A stretch of DNA of 64,000 nucleotides from Romboutsia lituseburensis DSM 797 (GCF_900103615.1 NZ_FNGW01000005.1:124001-188000), one strand, 5' to 3'; shown: positions 55,151-63,966, numbered from the stretch's first letter. Notes: generated by a model not told the origin, from the sequence alone. Made by a program: numbers and translations.

Positions 55151-55414
55151 CTATATATTAAATTCGTCTATATTAAGTTCTGAACCTATATTTACTATTA
55201 TAGTATCACATCCTATTTTTATTATATCATTCCAGAATATAACTTGTCCTTCACCATTTCTAGAAAATATACCTCTTCCTAAATCTCCTGTTATAGTAAA
55301 AGACATTATCTTACCTTCATTCGTGTCCATATCTATATCAGTTATGAATCCCATTCTCTTTCCATTTTTTACATTTATTATTTCCTTTTCCATTATATCA
55401 GATACTCTTATCAT
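55151..55414 (-). CDS. ylmC: YlmC/YmxH family sporulation-type protein
   Basis: 87 residues with a PRC-barrel fold (MEKEIINVKNGKRMGFITDIDMD). The family is linked to sporulation in Firmicutes. It lies 21 bases upstream of nrdR, at the head of the ylmC-nrdR-pgeF-RR-HK run. RBS: GGGAGGGGATTATA. Confidence 0.88.
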   Translation of the reverse strand: MIRVSDIMEKEIINVKNGKRMGFITDIDMDTNEGKIMSFTITGDLGRGIFSRNGEGQVIFWNDIIKIGCDTIIVNIGSELNIDEFNI

Positions 55415-55453
55415 TATAATCCCCTCCCTTTAAAAATTAATATGTGCTTGGAC

Positions 55454-55483
55454 AAAAAAAAATGACCTTTCTAGGTCATTTTA
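55454..55483 (-). terminator. Terminator of the GGDEF/HD-GYP gene
   Basis: AAAATGACCT, loop, AGGTCATTTT, then a long U-run on the minus strand. Confidence 0.9.
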
Positions 55484-55487
55484 TATC

Positions 55488-57191
55488 TTAAAAGTTATCT
55501 TTATACTTTTCTAGCATTTCTATAAATTTTTCTACTAGTTCTGGATCAAATTGTGCACCTGCATTTTTTCTTAATTCTTCTATACCTTCTTCATGTGTCT
55601 TTCTTATATTATAAGGTCTATTTGATGTCATAGCATCAAAACTATCAGCTATAGTAATCATTCTAGCTAAATAAGGTATTTCATCGCCTTTTAGCTTATC
55701 AGGATATCCATACCCATCATATCTTTCGTGATGATATTTTATTATTGGCACAAATGCCTTAAATGGTTTTATATGGCTTATTAAATCTACACCTACTTGA
55801 GGATGACTTCTAAACATTTGAAACTCTTCATCTGTTAATTTCCCTCTTTTATTTAACACATTTTCTGGTATTTCTAATTTACCTATATCATGTAAATATG
55901 CAGCTACTTGTATTTGTATCTGTTCTTCTTCTTTTAAATTTAACATTTGAGCAAACCATTTTACATAAATTACAACTCTTTCTGTATGACCATAAGTATA
56001 TCTGTCTTTTAAATTTATCATACTTATAAAAGTTTTTAATGATTTTATGGTATCTTCTTGTATATTCATTTGCTTACATAAATCATCTAATACACTATGA
56101 TATGATTCTACTCTATTTTTATTAAATGACTTAGCTCTATATAAAGCATCATCCGCAGTATTTATAAGTTGAGACTTACTAATTGCTCTTGTTGGATAAG
56201 AAGATACGCCTATAGATATAGTTATATTTTTATCTGGCTGATTTTCCTGACCCCTAAATGTAGTATTTTGTATAGCTGTTCTTATTCTTTCACCTATTTT
56301 TATTGCATCTTGTTCGTTTGTGTTAGGAAGTACAGCTGCAAATTCTTCTCCACCATATCTAGCTACTATATCATTTTTTCTTACACTTTTTTTCAATATT
56401 CTACCTATTTGTTTTAATAATAAGTCTCCTGCTTGATGTCCATTTATATCATTATAATTTTTAAAATAATCTATATCCATAAATAATAAAGAGACTTCTT
56501 TTCCATTATTTTCAGCATTAGTAATTGAATTTTGAAGATACTCTTGAAAAAATCTATGATTATAAAGTCCTGTAAGTTCGTCTTTATTTGCTAAATTTTT
56601 AAGTTCTTCACAATGCTCTCTTTCTATATCTACATACATACCAGTTATAAATGCAACTATAAATATTGCTGTTATTAATATTAAATCTTTTTCAAAGTAT
56701 ATGCTTATTTGTTTTTGTGTTAATGCTGTATTAGAGAAGTCTATAAGCATTATAAAAATAAAACATAACACAGATACAGCAATACTATAATTTTTACCAA
56801 ACTGTATCGCACTTATTAATACTATAAATATTCCTATTAATTTATAGTCACTTTTCTCAACACCTGTAATAACTAAAACCCCATAAAATATTAATAGCAT
56901 CACAAGAGTTTCTATATAATCTATAATTCCAGGTTTAACACCATCATGCTCGATAATTCCAGAATTAATGGATTTCTTATTATCATATCGTTTTGTCATA
57001 ATCACAAAATATATCATCATAAAAATTAAAATTGAACTTCCAACTAAAGATATCATGATTATATTTTTTTCATTCATTTTTGGGCTTAAATAACTAAGTA
57101 TCGCTATTAAACTTAAAACAATATAAATAACCTTTAATACAACTATTATTTCAAATACTTTTTTATTTCTCACCTGATCAAAATTACTCAT
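55488..57191 (-). CDS. Membrane GGDEF and HD-GYP protein (c-di-GMP turnover)
   Basis: 567 residues. About six membrane helices fill residues 12-185. The GGDEF domain (about 200-365) has an intact active site ARYGGEEF, with an RKND inhibitory-site motif five residues before it. The HD-GYP domain (about 380-560) has HDIGK, the HHERYDGYGYP signature and DSFDAMTSNRPY. It could both make and destroy cyclic di-GMP (or one half may be regulatory). Such fusions control motility and biofilm in clostridia. It directly follows agrD in direction but has a terminator between. Confidence 0.93.
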   Translation of the reverse strand: MSNFDQVRNKKVFEIIVVLKVIYIVLSLIAILSYLSPKMNEKNIIMISLVGSSILIFMMIYFVIMTKRYDNKKSINSGIIEHDGVKPGIIDYIETLVMLLIFYGVLVITGVEKSDYKLIGIFIVLISAIQFGKNYSIAVSVLCFIFIMLIDFSNTALTQKQISIYFEKDLILITAIFIVAFITGMYVDIEREHCEELKNLANKDELTGLYNHRFFQEYLQNSITNAENNGKEVSLLFMDIDYFKNYNDINGHQAGDLLLKQIGRILKKSVRKNDIVARYGGEEFAAVLPNTNEQDAIKIGERIRTAIQNTTFRGQENQPDKNITISIGVSSYPTRAISKSQLINTADDALYRAKSFNKNRVESYHSVLDDLCKQMNIQEDTIKSLKTFISMINLKDRYTYGHTERVVIYVKWFAQMLNLKEEEQIQIQVAAYLHDIGKLEIPENVLNKRGKLTDEEFQMFRSHPQVGVDLISHIKPFKAFVPIIKYHHERYDGYGYPDKLKGDEIPYLARMITIADSFDAMTSNRPYNIRKTHEEGIEELRKNAGAQFDPELVEKFIEMLEKYKDNF

Positions 57192-57223
57192 TTATTCCAC
57201 CTAAATTGATTTTTAATAATAAT

Positions 57224-57258
57224 TAAAAACCAAAAGAGATAGTTCTCTTTTGGTTTTT
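57224..57258 (-). terminator. Terminator of the agr-type operon
   Basis: A 14-bp perfect stem (57226-57239 with 57244-57257) around a four-base loop, followed on the minus strand by TTTTTAATTA. Confidence 0.9.
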
Positions 57259-57268
57259 TGAGTTATAT

Positions 57269-57388
57269 CTACTCTTCTCTTAAAGATTTTGGTACTTCTG
57301 GCTCATAAAATACAAACGCGCAGAAAGTAGATGCTCCATCGCTTACCTTTGTTAATAATTCTGAAAATGAGTTAAATAAAAAATCCAT
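57269..57388 (-). CDS. agrD: AgrD-type cyclic autoinducer peptide precursor
   Basis: 39 codons from ATG 57388 (RBS GGGGGT six bases upstream) to TAG. It has three parts: an amphipathic N-terminal leader (MDFLFNSFSELLTKV), a small cysteine-containing core STFCAFVF, and a C-terminal recognition segment YEPEVPKSLREE. The last part aligns with the DEVEVPKEL tail of Staphylococcus AgrD, and this alignment puts the thiolactone ring as Cys-Ala-Phe-Val-Phe, five residues. It lies after agrB, which should process it. The exact N-terminal cut of the signal is not fixed by the sequence. Confidence 0.88.
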   Translation of the reverse strand: MDFLFNSFSELLTKVSDGASTFCAFVFYEPEVPKSLREE

Positions 57389-57462
57389 TTTTTTACCCCC
57401 TTGTAAAAACATTAATTTATTTAAAATAATACATTATTAATTAATAATCTATTATTTTATCG

Positions 57463-58110
57463 CTAAATTTTAAAAATATTATAAATTAATTCAAATCCGC
57501 CTATTGTTAATTCTGCTGCTTTTGTTAATGAAAATACTTGTAATAGGACACCTAATAAAATTGAAACTGTAATTGTTTTAAATACAACTACCCCAGTATA
57601 TATATTTAATAAATAAAAAATAATTATAATTCCTGTATATATATTTATTAATTTAAATGCATTTTTTCTTAATTTTTTCCTCGTACTTTCTTTTTTCAAT
57701 GGTTTATTTGCGCATGGTACTGGACATTTTCTATATAAAATAAAATAAGAAAGCATAATCCCTAATATTAAAATTATCCCTAAATTCATATTACTTACTT
57801 TATAAAATCCAAACTTACATACCATAGCTAAAAATAAAGAAAATATTATACCTGTAATCAAACACCTAGAAGGTGAGCTTGAATGAACGCCTCCTGAATA
57901 CCTTTTCAATAAGGCTGCTATTATAGATATAATCATAATTTCGATTAATGTATTTGTTAATATACCTACAACAAATGTTGAAATTATAGCAATACTAGTA
58001 TGAATAAGTATAAACAATCCATAATTTAAAACTGCTACTTCTTCTTCACTCTTATTTAATCTTTGCCCCATCTTGTTAGAAATACTTTTTGAAACTGTTT
58101 CTATTCCCAT
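57463..58110 (-). CDS. agrB: AgrB-type peptide-processing endopeptidase
   Basis: 215 residues with about five or six membrane helices. AgrB is a cysteine endopeptidase that cuts and cyclises AgrD and helps export the signal. The catalytic His76 and Cys83 in RYSGGVHSSSPSRCLITG keep the seven-residue spacing of the known enzymes. The pair with agrD is complete. No AgrC kinase or AgrA regulator genes are in the window. Confidence 0.95.
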   Translation of the reverse strand: MGIETVSKSISNKMGQRLNKSEEEVAVLNYGLFILIHTSIAIISTFVVGILTNTLIEIMIISIIAALLKRYSGGVHSSSPSRCLITGIIFSLFLAMVCKFGFYKVSNMNLGIILILGIMLSYFILYRKCPVPCANKPLKKESTRKKLRKNAFKLINIYTGIIIIFYLLNIYTGVVVFKTITVSILLGVLLQVFSLTKAAELTIGGFELIYNIFKI

Positions 58111-58114
58111 ATAT

Positions 58115-58585
58115 TTAATCCCTCGCCAATAAAATATTTAACTTATCCATTACTAACTTAATTAAAATAGCTATACCTATTAAAATTAACAATGATGGTA
58201 ATGTAATTATTGCCCCATATGCTTGAGTATTAGTTAAATGCTTAAAAGGCACACCTAAAATTTTAGTTGCTATAAGAATATATATTCCTTCACTCAAAGC
58301 TAATGATATCCATATACAACATGTAGCTATTATGGACTTTACTAGTTGCTTACTGGAACTTTTATATAAAATAAATGCTAAGACTATCATAGCTAATATT
58401 GTGTGAACCCCAAAATTAATCGGTAACATTCTTATAGCAGTTATCACTACTCCTAAAAATATACCTTTTTTAATCAAATTTTTTATATCTATTTTAATTC
58501 CTAATAAAATCATTCCTACCAGAATTATAACTAGACTCTCTGGAAATGTTCTTATTAGAATATAACTCAATGGTAATCTTAACAT
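58115..58585 (-). CDS. Membrane protein of the agr-type locus, unknown
   Basis: 156 residues, about five hydrophobic stretches (near 14-30, 43-57, 62-75, 84-105 and 125-146), four bases upstream of agrB and first in the transcript. It has no kinase, H-box or GHKL motif, so it cannot be a complete AgrC. It could be a sensor-like membrane part, a transport helper or an immunity-type protein; this is not decidable from sequence. The start follows GAGGTG, and a clean promoter sits upstream. Confidence 0.7.
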   Translation of the reverse strand: MLRLPLSYILIRTFPESLVIILVGMILLGIKIDIKNLIKKGIFLGVVITAIRMLPINFGVHTILAMIVLAFILYKSSSKQLVKSIIATCCIWISLALSEGIYILIATKILGVPFKHLTNTQAYGAIITLPSLLILIGIAILIKLVMDKLNILLARD

Positions 58586-58618
58586 ATTTCACCTCTTATA
58601 CATCTCTGTTGCAAAGTA

Positions 58619-58647
58619 ATTATAACATTTTATTCCACCATTTTCAA
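58619..58647 (-). promoter_or_regulatory. Predicted sigma-A promoter of the agr-type operon
   Basis: On the minus strand TTGAAA (58642-58647), 17 bases, TATAAT (58619-58624) with a TG extension. This suggests expression in vegetative growth rather than only in sporulation. Confidence 0.75.
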
Positions 58648-58660
58648 ATTAAATAATAAT

Positions 58661-58705
58661 AAAACAATAAAAAACATCGATTATTGTAATCGATGTTTTT
58701 TATTG
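58661..58705 (-). terminator. Terminator of sigG
   Basis: A 19-bp perfect stem (58665-58683 with 58687-58705) around a three-base loop, then GTTTTATTATT on the minus strand. It insulates the sigma operon from the agr promoter. Confidence 0.9.
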
Positions 58706-58714
58706 TTTTATCTG

Positions 58715-59488
58715 TTATATATATTTTTTCATGTTTTTCAAAGCATTTTTTTCAATTCTTGATACTTGAGCTTGAGATATACCTATCTCATCTGCCACTT
58801 CTATTTGAGTTCTTCCTTTGTAAAATCTTAAATCCAATACTAACTTTTCCCTATTATTTAATTTTTTTATAGCTTCTTTTAATGCTATTTCTTGTAGCCA
58901 ATTTTCATCGGTGTCTTTTTTATCTTGGACTTGATCCATTACAAATATAGCATCTCCATTATCTTGATACACCGGATCAAACAAAGATATAGGGTCTTGA
59001 ATTGCATCTAATGCCATAACAACGTCTTCTACTGGCAATTCTAATTCTTTTGCAATTTCTGATACTGTCGGTTCCTTTGCATTTGATCTTACTAATCGTT
59101 CTCTAACTTGTAATGCCTTATATGCTATGTCCTTTAACGATCTACTGACTCTTATAGGATTATTGTCTCTCAGATAACGTCTTATCTCACCTATAATCAT
59201 AGGGACTGCATAAGTTGAGAATCTTACATTTTGACTTAGGTCAAAATTGTCGATAGCTTTTATTAGTCCTATACATCCGATTTGAAATAAATCGTCGATG
59301 TTTTCCCCTCTGTTATTAAATTTTTGTATTACACTTAATACTAGCCTTAAGTTCCCTCTTACGAATTGTTGTCTTGCCTCTTCATCGCCACCTTTTATCT
59401 TCAGAAGAAGCTCCATCATTTGGTTGTTTTTAAGAACTGGAAGCTCAGATGTATTTACACCACAGATTTCAACTTTGTTAATTTGCAT
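58715..59488 (-). CDS. sigG: Sporulation sigma factor G
   Basis: 257 residues. Sigma-G directs late forespore genes. The N-terminal NKVEICGVNTSELPVLKNNQ segment is the SigG hallmark; region 2 (GNLRLVLSVIQKFNNRGENIDDLFQIG), region 3 and region 4 (LDLRFYKGRTQIEVADEIGISQAQVSRIE) follow. It lies after sigE, with a stem-forming inverted repeat between (59502-59563) that could hide its ribosome binding site in read-through mRNA. Confidence 0.97.
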   Translation of the reverse strand: MQINKVEICGVNTSELPVLKNNQMMELLLKIKGGDEEARQQFVRGNLRLVLSVIQKFNNRGENIDDLFQIGCIGLIKAIDNFDLSQNVRFSTYAVPMIIGEIRRYLRDNNPIRVSRSLKDIAYKALQVRERLVRSNAKEPTVSEIAKELELPVEDVVMALDAIQDPISLFDPVYQDNGDAIFVMDQVQDKKDTDENWLQEIALKEAIKKLNNREKLVLDLRFYKGRTQIEVADEIGISQAQVSRIEKNALKNMKKYI

Positions 59489-59501
59489 ACATTTCAGTCC
59501 T

Positions 59502-59563
59502 CTCTTAAAAGTTTTATCTATATGAAATTATTTACACATCATATATTTTTATACTTTTAAGAG
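59502..59563 (-). promoter_or_regulatory. Inverted repeat and possible sigma-F-type promoter before sigG
   Basis: CTCTTAAAAGT (minus strand 59563-59553) pairs exactly with ACTTTTAAGAG (59512-59502), with a 40-base loop, and the right arm abuts the sigG Shine-Dalgarno GAGAGGA. Inside the loop lie GTATA (59550-59554) and TGTAAATAAT (59527-59536), a weak match to a sigma-F promoter. A transcript starting in the loop would lack the left arm and could be translated. Confidence 0.5.
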
Positions 59564-59575
59564 GGAATTATTTAT

Positions 59576-60298
59576 TTATACAAATTTTTTCATTTCTTTT
59601 TTTAATCTTGAAATTATCTTTTTTTCTAACCTAGAAATGTATGATTGAGATATTCCAAGGATATTAGCTACTTCTTTTTGAGTTCTCTCTCTACCTCTAT
59701 TAGTTAATCCAAATCTTAATTCCATAATTTGCTTTTCCCTATCTGATAATCTGTCTAATGCCATAACTAATAAGTCTTTATCAATTTCTTCTTCAATAAT
59801 TTTATAAATTTCATCATTTTCTGTTCCTAATACATCTGATAATAATAATTCATTACCGTCTAAATCTACATTTAAAGGTTCGTCAAATGATACTTCTATT
59901 TTCTTTTTATTATTTTTTCTTAAATACATCAGTATTTCATTTTCTATACATCTTGATGCATATGTTGCCAATTTTATATTTTTGTTAAGTTTAAATGTAT
60001 TAACAGCTTTAATTAAACCTATTGTCCCTATAGATATTAAGTCTTCCACATCTATCCCTGTATTTTCAAATTTTCTTGATATGTAAACTACTAGTCTTAA
60101 ATTTCTTTCTATTAAAACAGTTTTAACACTTTCATCATTTTCTAAGTTTTGTAATAGTTCATTTTCTTCTTCTGCATTAAGTGGAGGTGGTAATATATTA
60201 ACTCCCCCCATATAATAAATACCTTTTGGTTTTATAATTCCTAATTTAATTAATACACCTAAAAATTTGTTAAATAACTTTGATATTAAAGCTTTCAT
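59576..60298 (-). CDS. sigE: Sporulation sigma factor E (pro-sigma-E)
   Basis: 240 residues. The inactive precursor carries an N-terminal membrane-associated pro-sequence ([20 protein letters not shown], about residues 1-29) cut by SpoIIGA near the KGIYYMGG site. Regions 2 ([27 protein letters not shown]) and 4 ([33 protein letters not shown] in part) follow. Sigma-E drives early mother-cell genes such as spoIVA and spoVM. It is 26 bases from spoIIGA. Confidence 0.97.
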   Translation of the reverse strand: MKALISKLFNKFLGVLIKLGIIKPKGIYYMGGVNILPPPLNAEEENELLQNLENDESVKTVLIERNLRLVVYISRKFENTGIDVEDLISIGTIGLIKAVNTFKLNKNIKLATYASRCIENEILMYLRKNNKKKIEVSFDEPLNVDLDGNELLLSDVLGTENDEIYKIIEEEIDKDLLVMALDRLSDREKQIMELRFGLTNRGRERTQKEVANILGISQSYISRLEKKIISRLKKEMKKFV

Positions 60299-60324
60299 TT
60301 TATCTCCCCCTTTATTTTTTATAT

Positions 60325-61167
60325 TTAAACATACGGCAATATACTAGGATTTAATATTGCATTATAATCTGAATCATCAAAATCTGATATGCCTATTATT
60401 ATATTTCCTATTTTATTATCATCTATTTCTATATAGTCTGCTTTCAGCCCTAATATTATGTTTCCTGAACTACTACCTGCATGTTTATACGGTATTAATC
60501 TTACTCTAGATGAAATATCATCATCTAGAAAATTTATTATTTCTTCTGCTTTAATCACATCTATATTGTCATATTTATACTTAAAAAATGAGTCAGGTAA
60601 TATTTCTTTTAATGCATTTGATTTAACTATAACAACGTCATTTTTGCTTATAGGATCTTTTAACAAATTTCCACTATCTAACAAAGCCTTACATGTACAA
60701 TTATTGTTTAATAAGCTAATATTTATAGTCTTAGTTAAATCAGTTAACTGTTTTAATGTCTTTATATCATTGTATATGTACTTAAGCAACTCACCGCTTA
60801 TATAAGCGCATACTATTAAAAAAGATATCTTCATATGACTTATACCTGTAAAATAAATTATAAAAAAAGTAACCCCTGATATAAAAATATTTACTGCATA
60901 AAAAGCAATCATTATGCGAAAATATTCTTTTTTATTTTTATATGTAAAAGAGATAAGGGTTATAAAAGTCATAATTACTATTTTAAATGGTAATGTAAAC
61001 AATATATCAAATTGAGGATATACATATGCTAATGAATACATAGCTCCAAGAAATGCTCCTATCCATTTATTTTTTTTGCTATTAATTGTTTTTGTTAGAA
61101 TAGAAGTACAACTTATAATAATATAATTTATTAATAGGTTTTCTATAATGTAGTACTCAATATACAT
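60325..61167 (-). CDS. spoIIGA: Pro-sigma-E processing protease SpoIIGA
   Basis: 280 residues, slightly short for the family. Five N-terminal membrane helices (about 5-150) precede an aspartic-protease domain with the catalytic Asp in [14 protein letters not shown] near residue 163. It is made in the mother cell and cleaves pro-sigma-E after a signal from SpoIIR. It stands directly upstream of its substrate sigE. RBS: GGGGGACTATTTA. Confidence 0.96.
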   Translation of the reverse strand: MYIEYYIIENLLINYIIISCTSILTKTINSKKNKWIGAFLGAMYSLAYVYPQFDILFTLPFKIVIMTFITLISFTYKNKKEYFRIMIAFYAVNIFISGVTFFIIYFTGISHMKISFLIVCAYISGELLKYIYNDIKTLKQLTDLTKTINISLLNNNCTCKALLDSGNLLKDPISKNDVVIVKSNALKEILPDSFFKYKYDNIDVIKAEEIINFLDDDISSRVRLIPYKHAGSSSGNIILGLKADYIEIDDNKIGNIIIGISDFDDSDYNAILNPSILPYV

Positions 61168-61218
61168 TAAATAGTCCCCCTTTGCCTTTGTAATATATTA
61201 TAAGTTAGCTGCATCTCA

Positions 61219-61245
61219 ATTTTATGTCATTTTTAATGGTCGAAA
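61219..61245 (-). promoter_or_regulatory. Possible Spo0A-dependent promoter of spoIIGA
   Basis: On the minus strand TTTCGACCA contains the complement of TGGTCGAA (61237-61244), one base off the Spo0A box TGTCGAA. TAAAAT lies about 14 bases downstream as a possible -10. Matches the known Spo0A control of spoIIG, but the box is imperfect and the spacing is short. Confidence 0.4.
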
Positions 61246-61271
61246 TGCATTTATTTTACTATAAAAAATCA

Positions 61272-61302
61272 CAAAAAAAGAAAGCATTCTGCTTTCTTTT
61301 TA
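61272..61302. terminator. Second hairpin between ftsZ and spoIIGA
   Basis: AAAAAGAAAGCA pairs with TGCTTTCTTTTT around a three-base loop, with A/T runs on both sides. It lies 270 bases past the ftsZ terminator. Confidence 0.75.
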
Positions 61303-61570
61303 TTAATTAATTTATAACTTATTTTATTTATTTTTTATTAAACCCCTTAGAGTTACTTTGTTTCTTATTAATATTTATTCTATTTACTAAGATTTTATGC
61401 TTGTTTTTTATTTATTTTTATTTGAACTAATTTGTAGAATAATTTATTTAGAAGTAACAATTTAGAAATATTTTTAAGTTATTTATATTCATACTTATTA
61501 TTTTTTATGTATTTTCTAATAATTATTTTATATTTTAATATACATTCTACATTCATAATAATTTTACAAA
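61303..61570. other. AT-rich gap between two terminators
   Basis: About 270 bases of AT-rich sequence between the ftsZ terminator and the hairpin at 61272-61302. I see no gene, no promoter I trust, and no ribosome binding site. Confidence 0.5.
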
Positions 61571-61571
61571 T

Positions 61572-61600
61572 AAAAAAGAAGCCGTATAGACTTCTTTAAC
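61572..61600 (-). terminator. Terminator of ftsZ
   Basis: On the minus strand AAAGAAGTC, loop TATAC, GGCTTCTTT (one G-U pair), then TTTTATTTG. Confidence 0.85.
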
Positions 61601-62752
61601 TTATCTTCTTCTTCTTAAGAATGTAGGAATTTCCATATCGTCATCTTCCATTACATTCACTTTTTTAGGCTCTTCTTTAGGAACTACTATTTCCTCTTTT
61701 TGCTCAATTGGAGCAACTGGTTTTTGTACTGGTTGTGGATTTAAAGTAGGTCTTGGAGTAGCTTTTGGCTTTTCAATTATATCAAAACCTATATCTTTAT
61801 TATCATCAAACCCTGTAGCTATTACAGTTATTTTTATTTCTTCTCCTAAATCTTCTCTTATAGAAGCTCCGAATATTATATTTGCTTCAGGATCACATGA
61901 TTCATTAACTAATGTTGATGCTTCATTTATTTCTAATAACCCTAAATCATTTCCACCTGTTATATTAAGTAATACTCCTCTAGCTCCTCTTATTGAAGTT
62001 TCTAATAATGGAGATTGGATAGCTTGTCTAGCTGCCTCAAGCGCTCTATTTTCTCCACTAGCACTACCTATACCCATATGAGCTAGTCCCTGTTCCTTCA
62101 TAACTGAAGTAACGTCAGCAAAGTCTAAGTTTATAAGACCTGGAACTGCTATTAAGTCTGATATAGACTGTATACCTTGTTTTAGTACATCATCAGCCAT
62201 AGAGAATGCATCTAACATAGATGTGTTCTTTTGAACTAATTGTAAAAGTCTATCATTAGGTATTGTTATTAAAGTATCAACCTTTGATTTTAACTCAGAT
62301 ATACCGCTTTCTGCATTTTTCATTCTTACTTTACCTTCGAATAAGAAAGGCTTAGTAACTACCCCTACAGTAAGCATACCCATTTCTTTTGCAAGTTGAG
62401 CTATAACTGGAGCTGCACCAGTACCAGTTCCTCCTCCCATACCTGCAGTAACAAATACCATATCAGCACCTTGAAGTACTTTTATTATTTCGTCCTTACT
62501 TTCTTCAGCAGCCCTTTTTCCAACTTCTGGATTAGCCCCTGCTCCAAGTCCTCTTGTTAATTTTTCTCCTATTTGAATCTTATATTCAGCTTTTGATGTA
62601 AGTAAAGCTTGCTTATCTGTGTTAACGGCTATAAACTCAACACCTTGAAGTTGTGCTTCAACCATTCTATTTACAGCATTGTTTCCTCCGCCACCTGCGC
62701 CGATTACCTTGATTTGCGCAAGACCATCTGTTTCTACGTCAAAGTTTAGCAT
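61601..62752 (-). CDS. ftsZ: Cell division GTPase FtsZ
   Basis: 383 residues. FtsZ polymerises into the division ring. The GTP-binding tubulin signature [13 protein letters not shown] near residue 104, the N-terminal [15 protein letters not shown], the T7 loop [11 protein letters not shown] and the C-terminal peptide [13 protein letters not shown], which binds SepF and other partners, are all intact. A disordered P/V/K-rich linker joins the last. SepF and DivIVA are encoded 25 kb away. RBS: AAGGAGGTTTATAG. Confidence 0.98.
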   Translation of the reverse strand: MLNFDVETDGLAQIKVIGAGGGGNNAVNRMVEAQLQGVEFIAVNTDKQALLTSKAEYKIQIGEKLTRGLGAGANPEVGKRAAEESKDEIIKVLQGADMVFVTAGMGGGTGTGAAPVIAQLAKEMGMLTVGVVTKPFLFEGKVRMKNAESGISELKSKVDTLITIPNDRLLQLVQKNTSMLDAFSMADDVLKQGIQSISDLIAVPGLINLDFADVTSVMKEQGLAHMGIGSASGENRALEAARQAIQSPLLETSIRGARGVLLNITGGNDLGLLEINEASTLVNESCDPEANIIFGASIREDLGEEIKITVIATGFDDNKDIGFDIIEKPKATPRPTLNPQPVQKPVAPIEQKEEIVVPKEEPKKVNVMEDDDMEIPTFLRRRR

Positions 62753-62797
62753 CTATAAACCTCCTTATTTTATGATTGTAAGTAAATGTATGTATTA

Positions 62798-62806
62798 ATT
62801 ATATCA
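62798..62806 (-). promoter_or_regulatory. Possible -10 element upstream of ftsZ
   Basis: On the minus strand TGATATAAT, an extended -10 (TGnTATAAT), about 45 bases upstream of the start. The best -35 match (TTAACA) is 19 bases away, longer than usual. Confidence 0.4.
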
Positions 62807-62857
62807 TTTAATCTTTAAATTTTGTTAATATTTAACTAAGTTATTCCACAAAAATAT

Positions 62858-63211
62858 TTATTTTCCTCTTTTTTTATTCCTCATATTTGTAACAATATGT
62901 CTCCTAATTATCGATAAATTGTCAAATAATCTCGACCCAAAGACTAATATAGCGACATAATAAAGCGGTAGACCTAACCTATCTCCTATATATGTCAATA
63001 TTATAGCCAACAAAGCATTACCTATAAAACCAGTCAAAAATATTATATTATCGTATTTACTTTCAAATCCTGACTTAATTGCTCCAAATATAGAGTCCAT
63101 TGTTGCAAGTATTGCCACAGACATATATAATGAGTAATCTATAGAATATGTAAATGGAAGGTAGTATCCAACAACCACCCCAAGTGCTAATCCCGCTAAT
63201 ATCCATATCAT
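62858..63211 (-). CDS. sbp: Small basic protein Sbp (DUF1290)
   Basis: 117 residues. About three or four membrane helices (near 2-20, 26-42, 56-78 and 82-98) and a basic C-terminus RRHIVTNMRNKKRGK. The family sits upstream of ftsZ in many Firmicutes (Bacillus sbp/YlxX region). Function is unknown. RBS: GAAGGTGAG. Confidence 0.9.
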   Translation of the reverse strand: MIWILAGLALGVVVGYYLPFTYSIDYSLYMSVAILATMDSIFGAIKSGFESKYDNIIFLTGFIGNALLAIILTYIGDRLGLPLYYVAILVFGSRLFDNLSIIRRHIVTNMRNKKRGK

Positions 63212-63276
63212 AAATGCTCACCTTCTTTATTTTACTTTGAAACCTATACCTTTTTCAAGTTTTTTAATGTTTTTTA

Positions 63277-63966
63277 TTAAGATTTTTTATAGGAATTTAT
63301 TGTTATATAATCTTTTGCTTCAACTTTTATATAAATACCGTATCCCTCCTTTAATAAATTAGCATAGGACTCGGGTGAAATCACTGATGCAGCAAGAGTT
63401 TCTTTATCCCCTATAGCCTCTATTATAAATGGCTGTCCGTAAGTTGTATCATTTACAGTTATAGTAGCCCCAGAACATTTTATTTTACTTAAAGGTAATA
63501 ATCTTTCTCCATTTATTGCTATGGACATAGCTCCAGATTTTTTTAAATCATTTATTATTCTTAATATATCTATATCATGAACAATCAAATCATTCGGATT
63601 TTGATTTGATTTTAAATCTTTCTCACTATCCTTTATAATTATTTTTACACCCTCACCCTTTTCTAATGAAAATCCACATTCTCTCTTTAAATTATTTAAG
63701 TCTATAGTTACTAAATCTACTATAGATTTAGTACTGTCACCTACTGCTTTATTATAATAATCAAGTTTATTTTTATATTCTAAGTTAACTGTTTTTAACC
63801 TTACTATTTCATCTTTTGTTTTTTGTATTTTATTCTCCATTTCCTTTTTTTCATCAAGTGTCATATATGTATTTGTATTATCTAATGATTTTACATAAAT
63901 TGATATCAAAATTCCTAATATAAATGCTCCTAATATAACCATCTTTTGTTTTATATTTTTATACAT
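63277..63966 (-). CDS. DUF881 family protein
   Basis: 229 residues. An N-terminal membrane helix (about 9-25), a coiled coil (about 35-72) and the DUF881 domain with VVHDIDILRIINDLKKSGAM-type sequence (split here as VHDIDILRIINDLK) and MSIAINGERLLPLSKI. Relatives (YlxW) lie in the division cluster between the cell-wall genes and ftsZ. Function unknown. It is the first complete gene from the right edge. Confidence 0.88.
   Translation of the reverse strand: MYKNIKQKMVILGAFILGILISIYVKSLDNTNTYMTLDEKKEMENKIQKTKDEIVRLKTVNLEYKNKLDYYNKAVGDSTKSIVDLVTIDLNNLKRECGFSLEKGEGVKIIIKDSEKDLKSNQNPNDLIVHDIDILRIINDLKKSGAMSIAINGERLLPLSKIKCSGATITVNDTTYGQPFIIEAIGDKETLAASVISPESYANLLKEGYGIYIKVEAKDYITINSYKKS

Noticed and set aside
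61303-61570. Short frames such as one starting MNVECILKY between ftsZ and spoIIGA
   Set aside because: No ribosome binding site and Lys/Ile/Asn-rich composition expected from AT-rich noncoding DNA.
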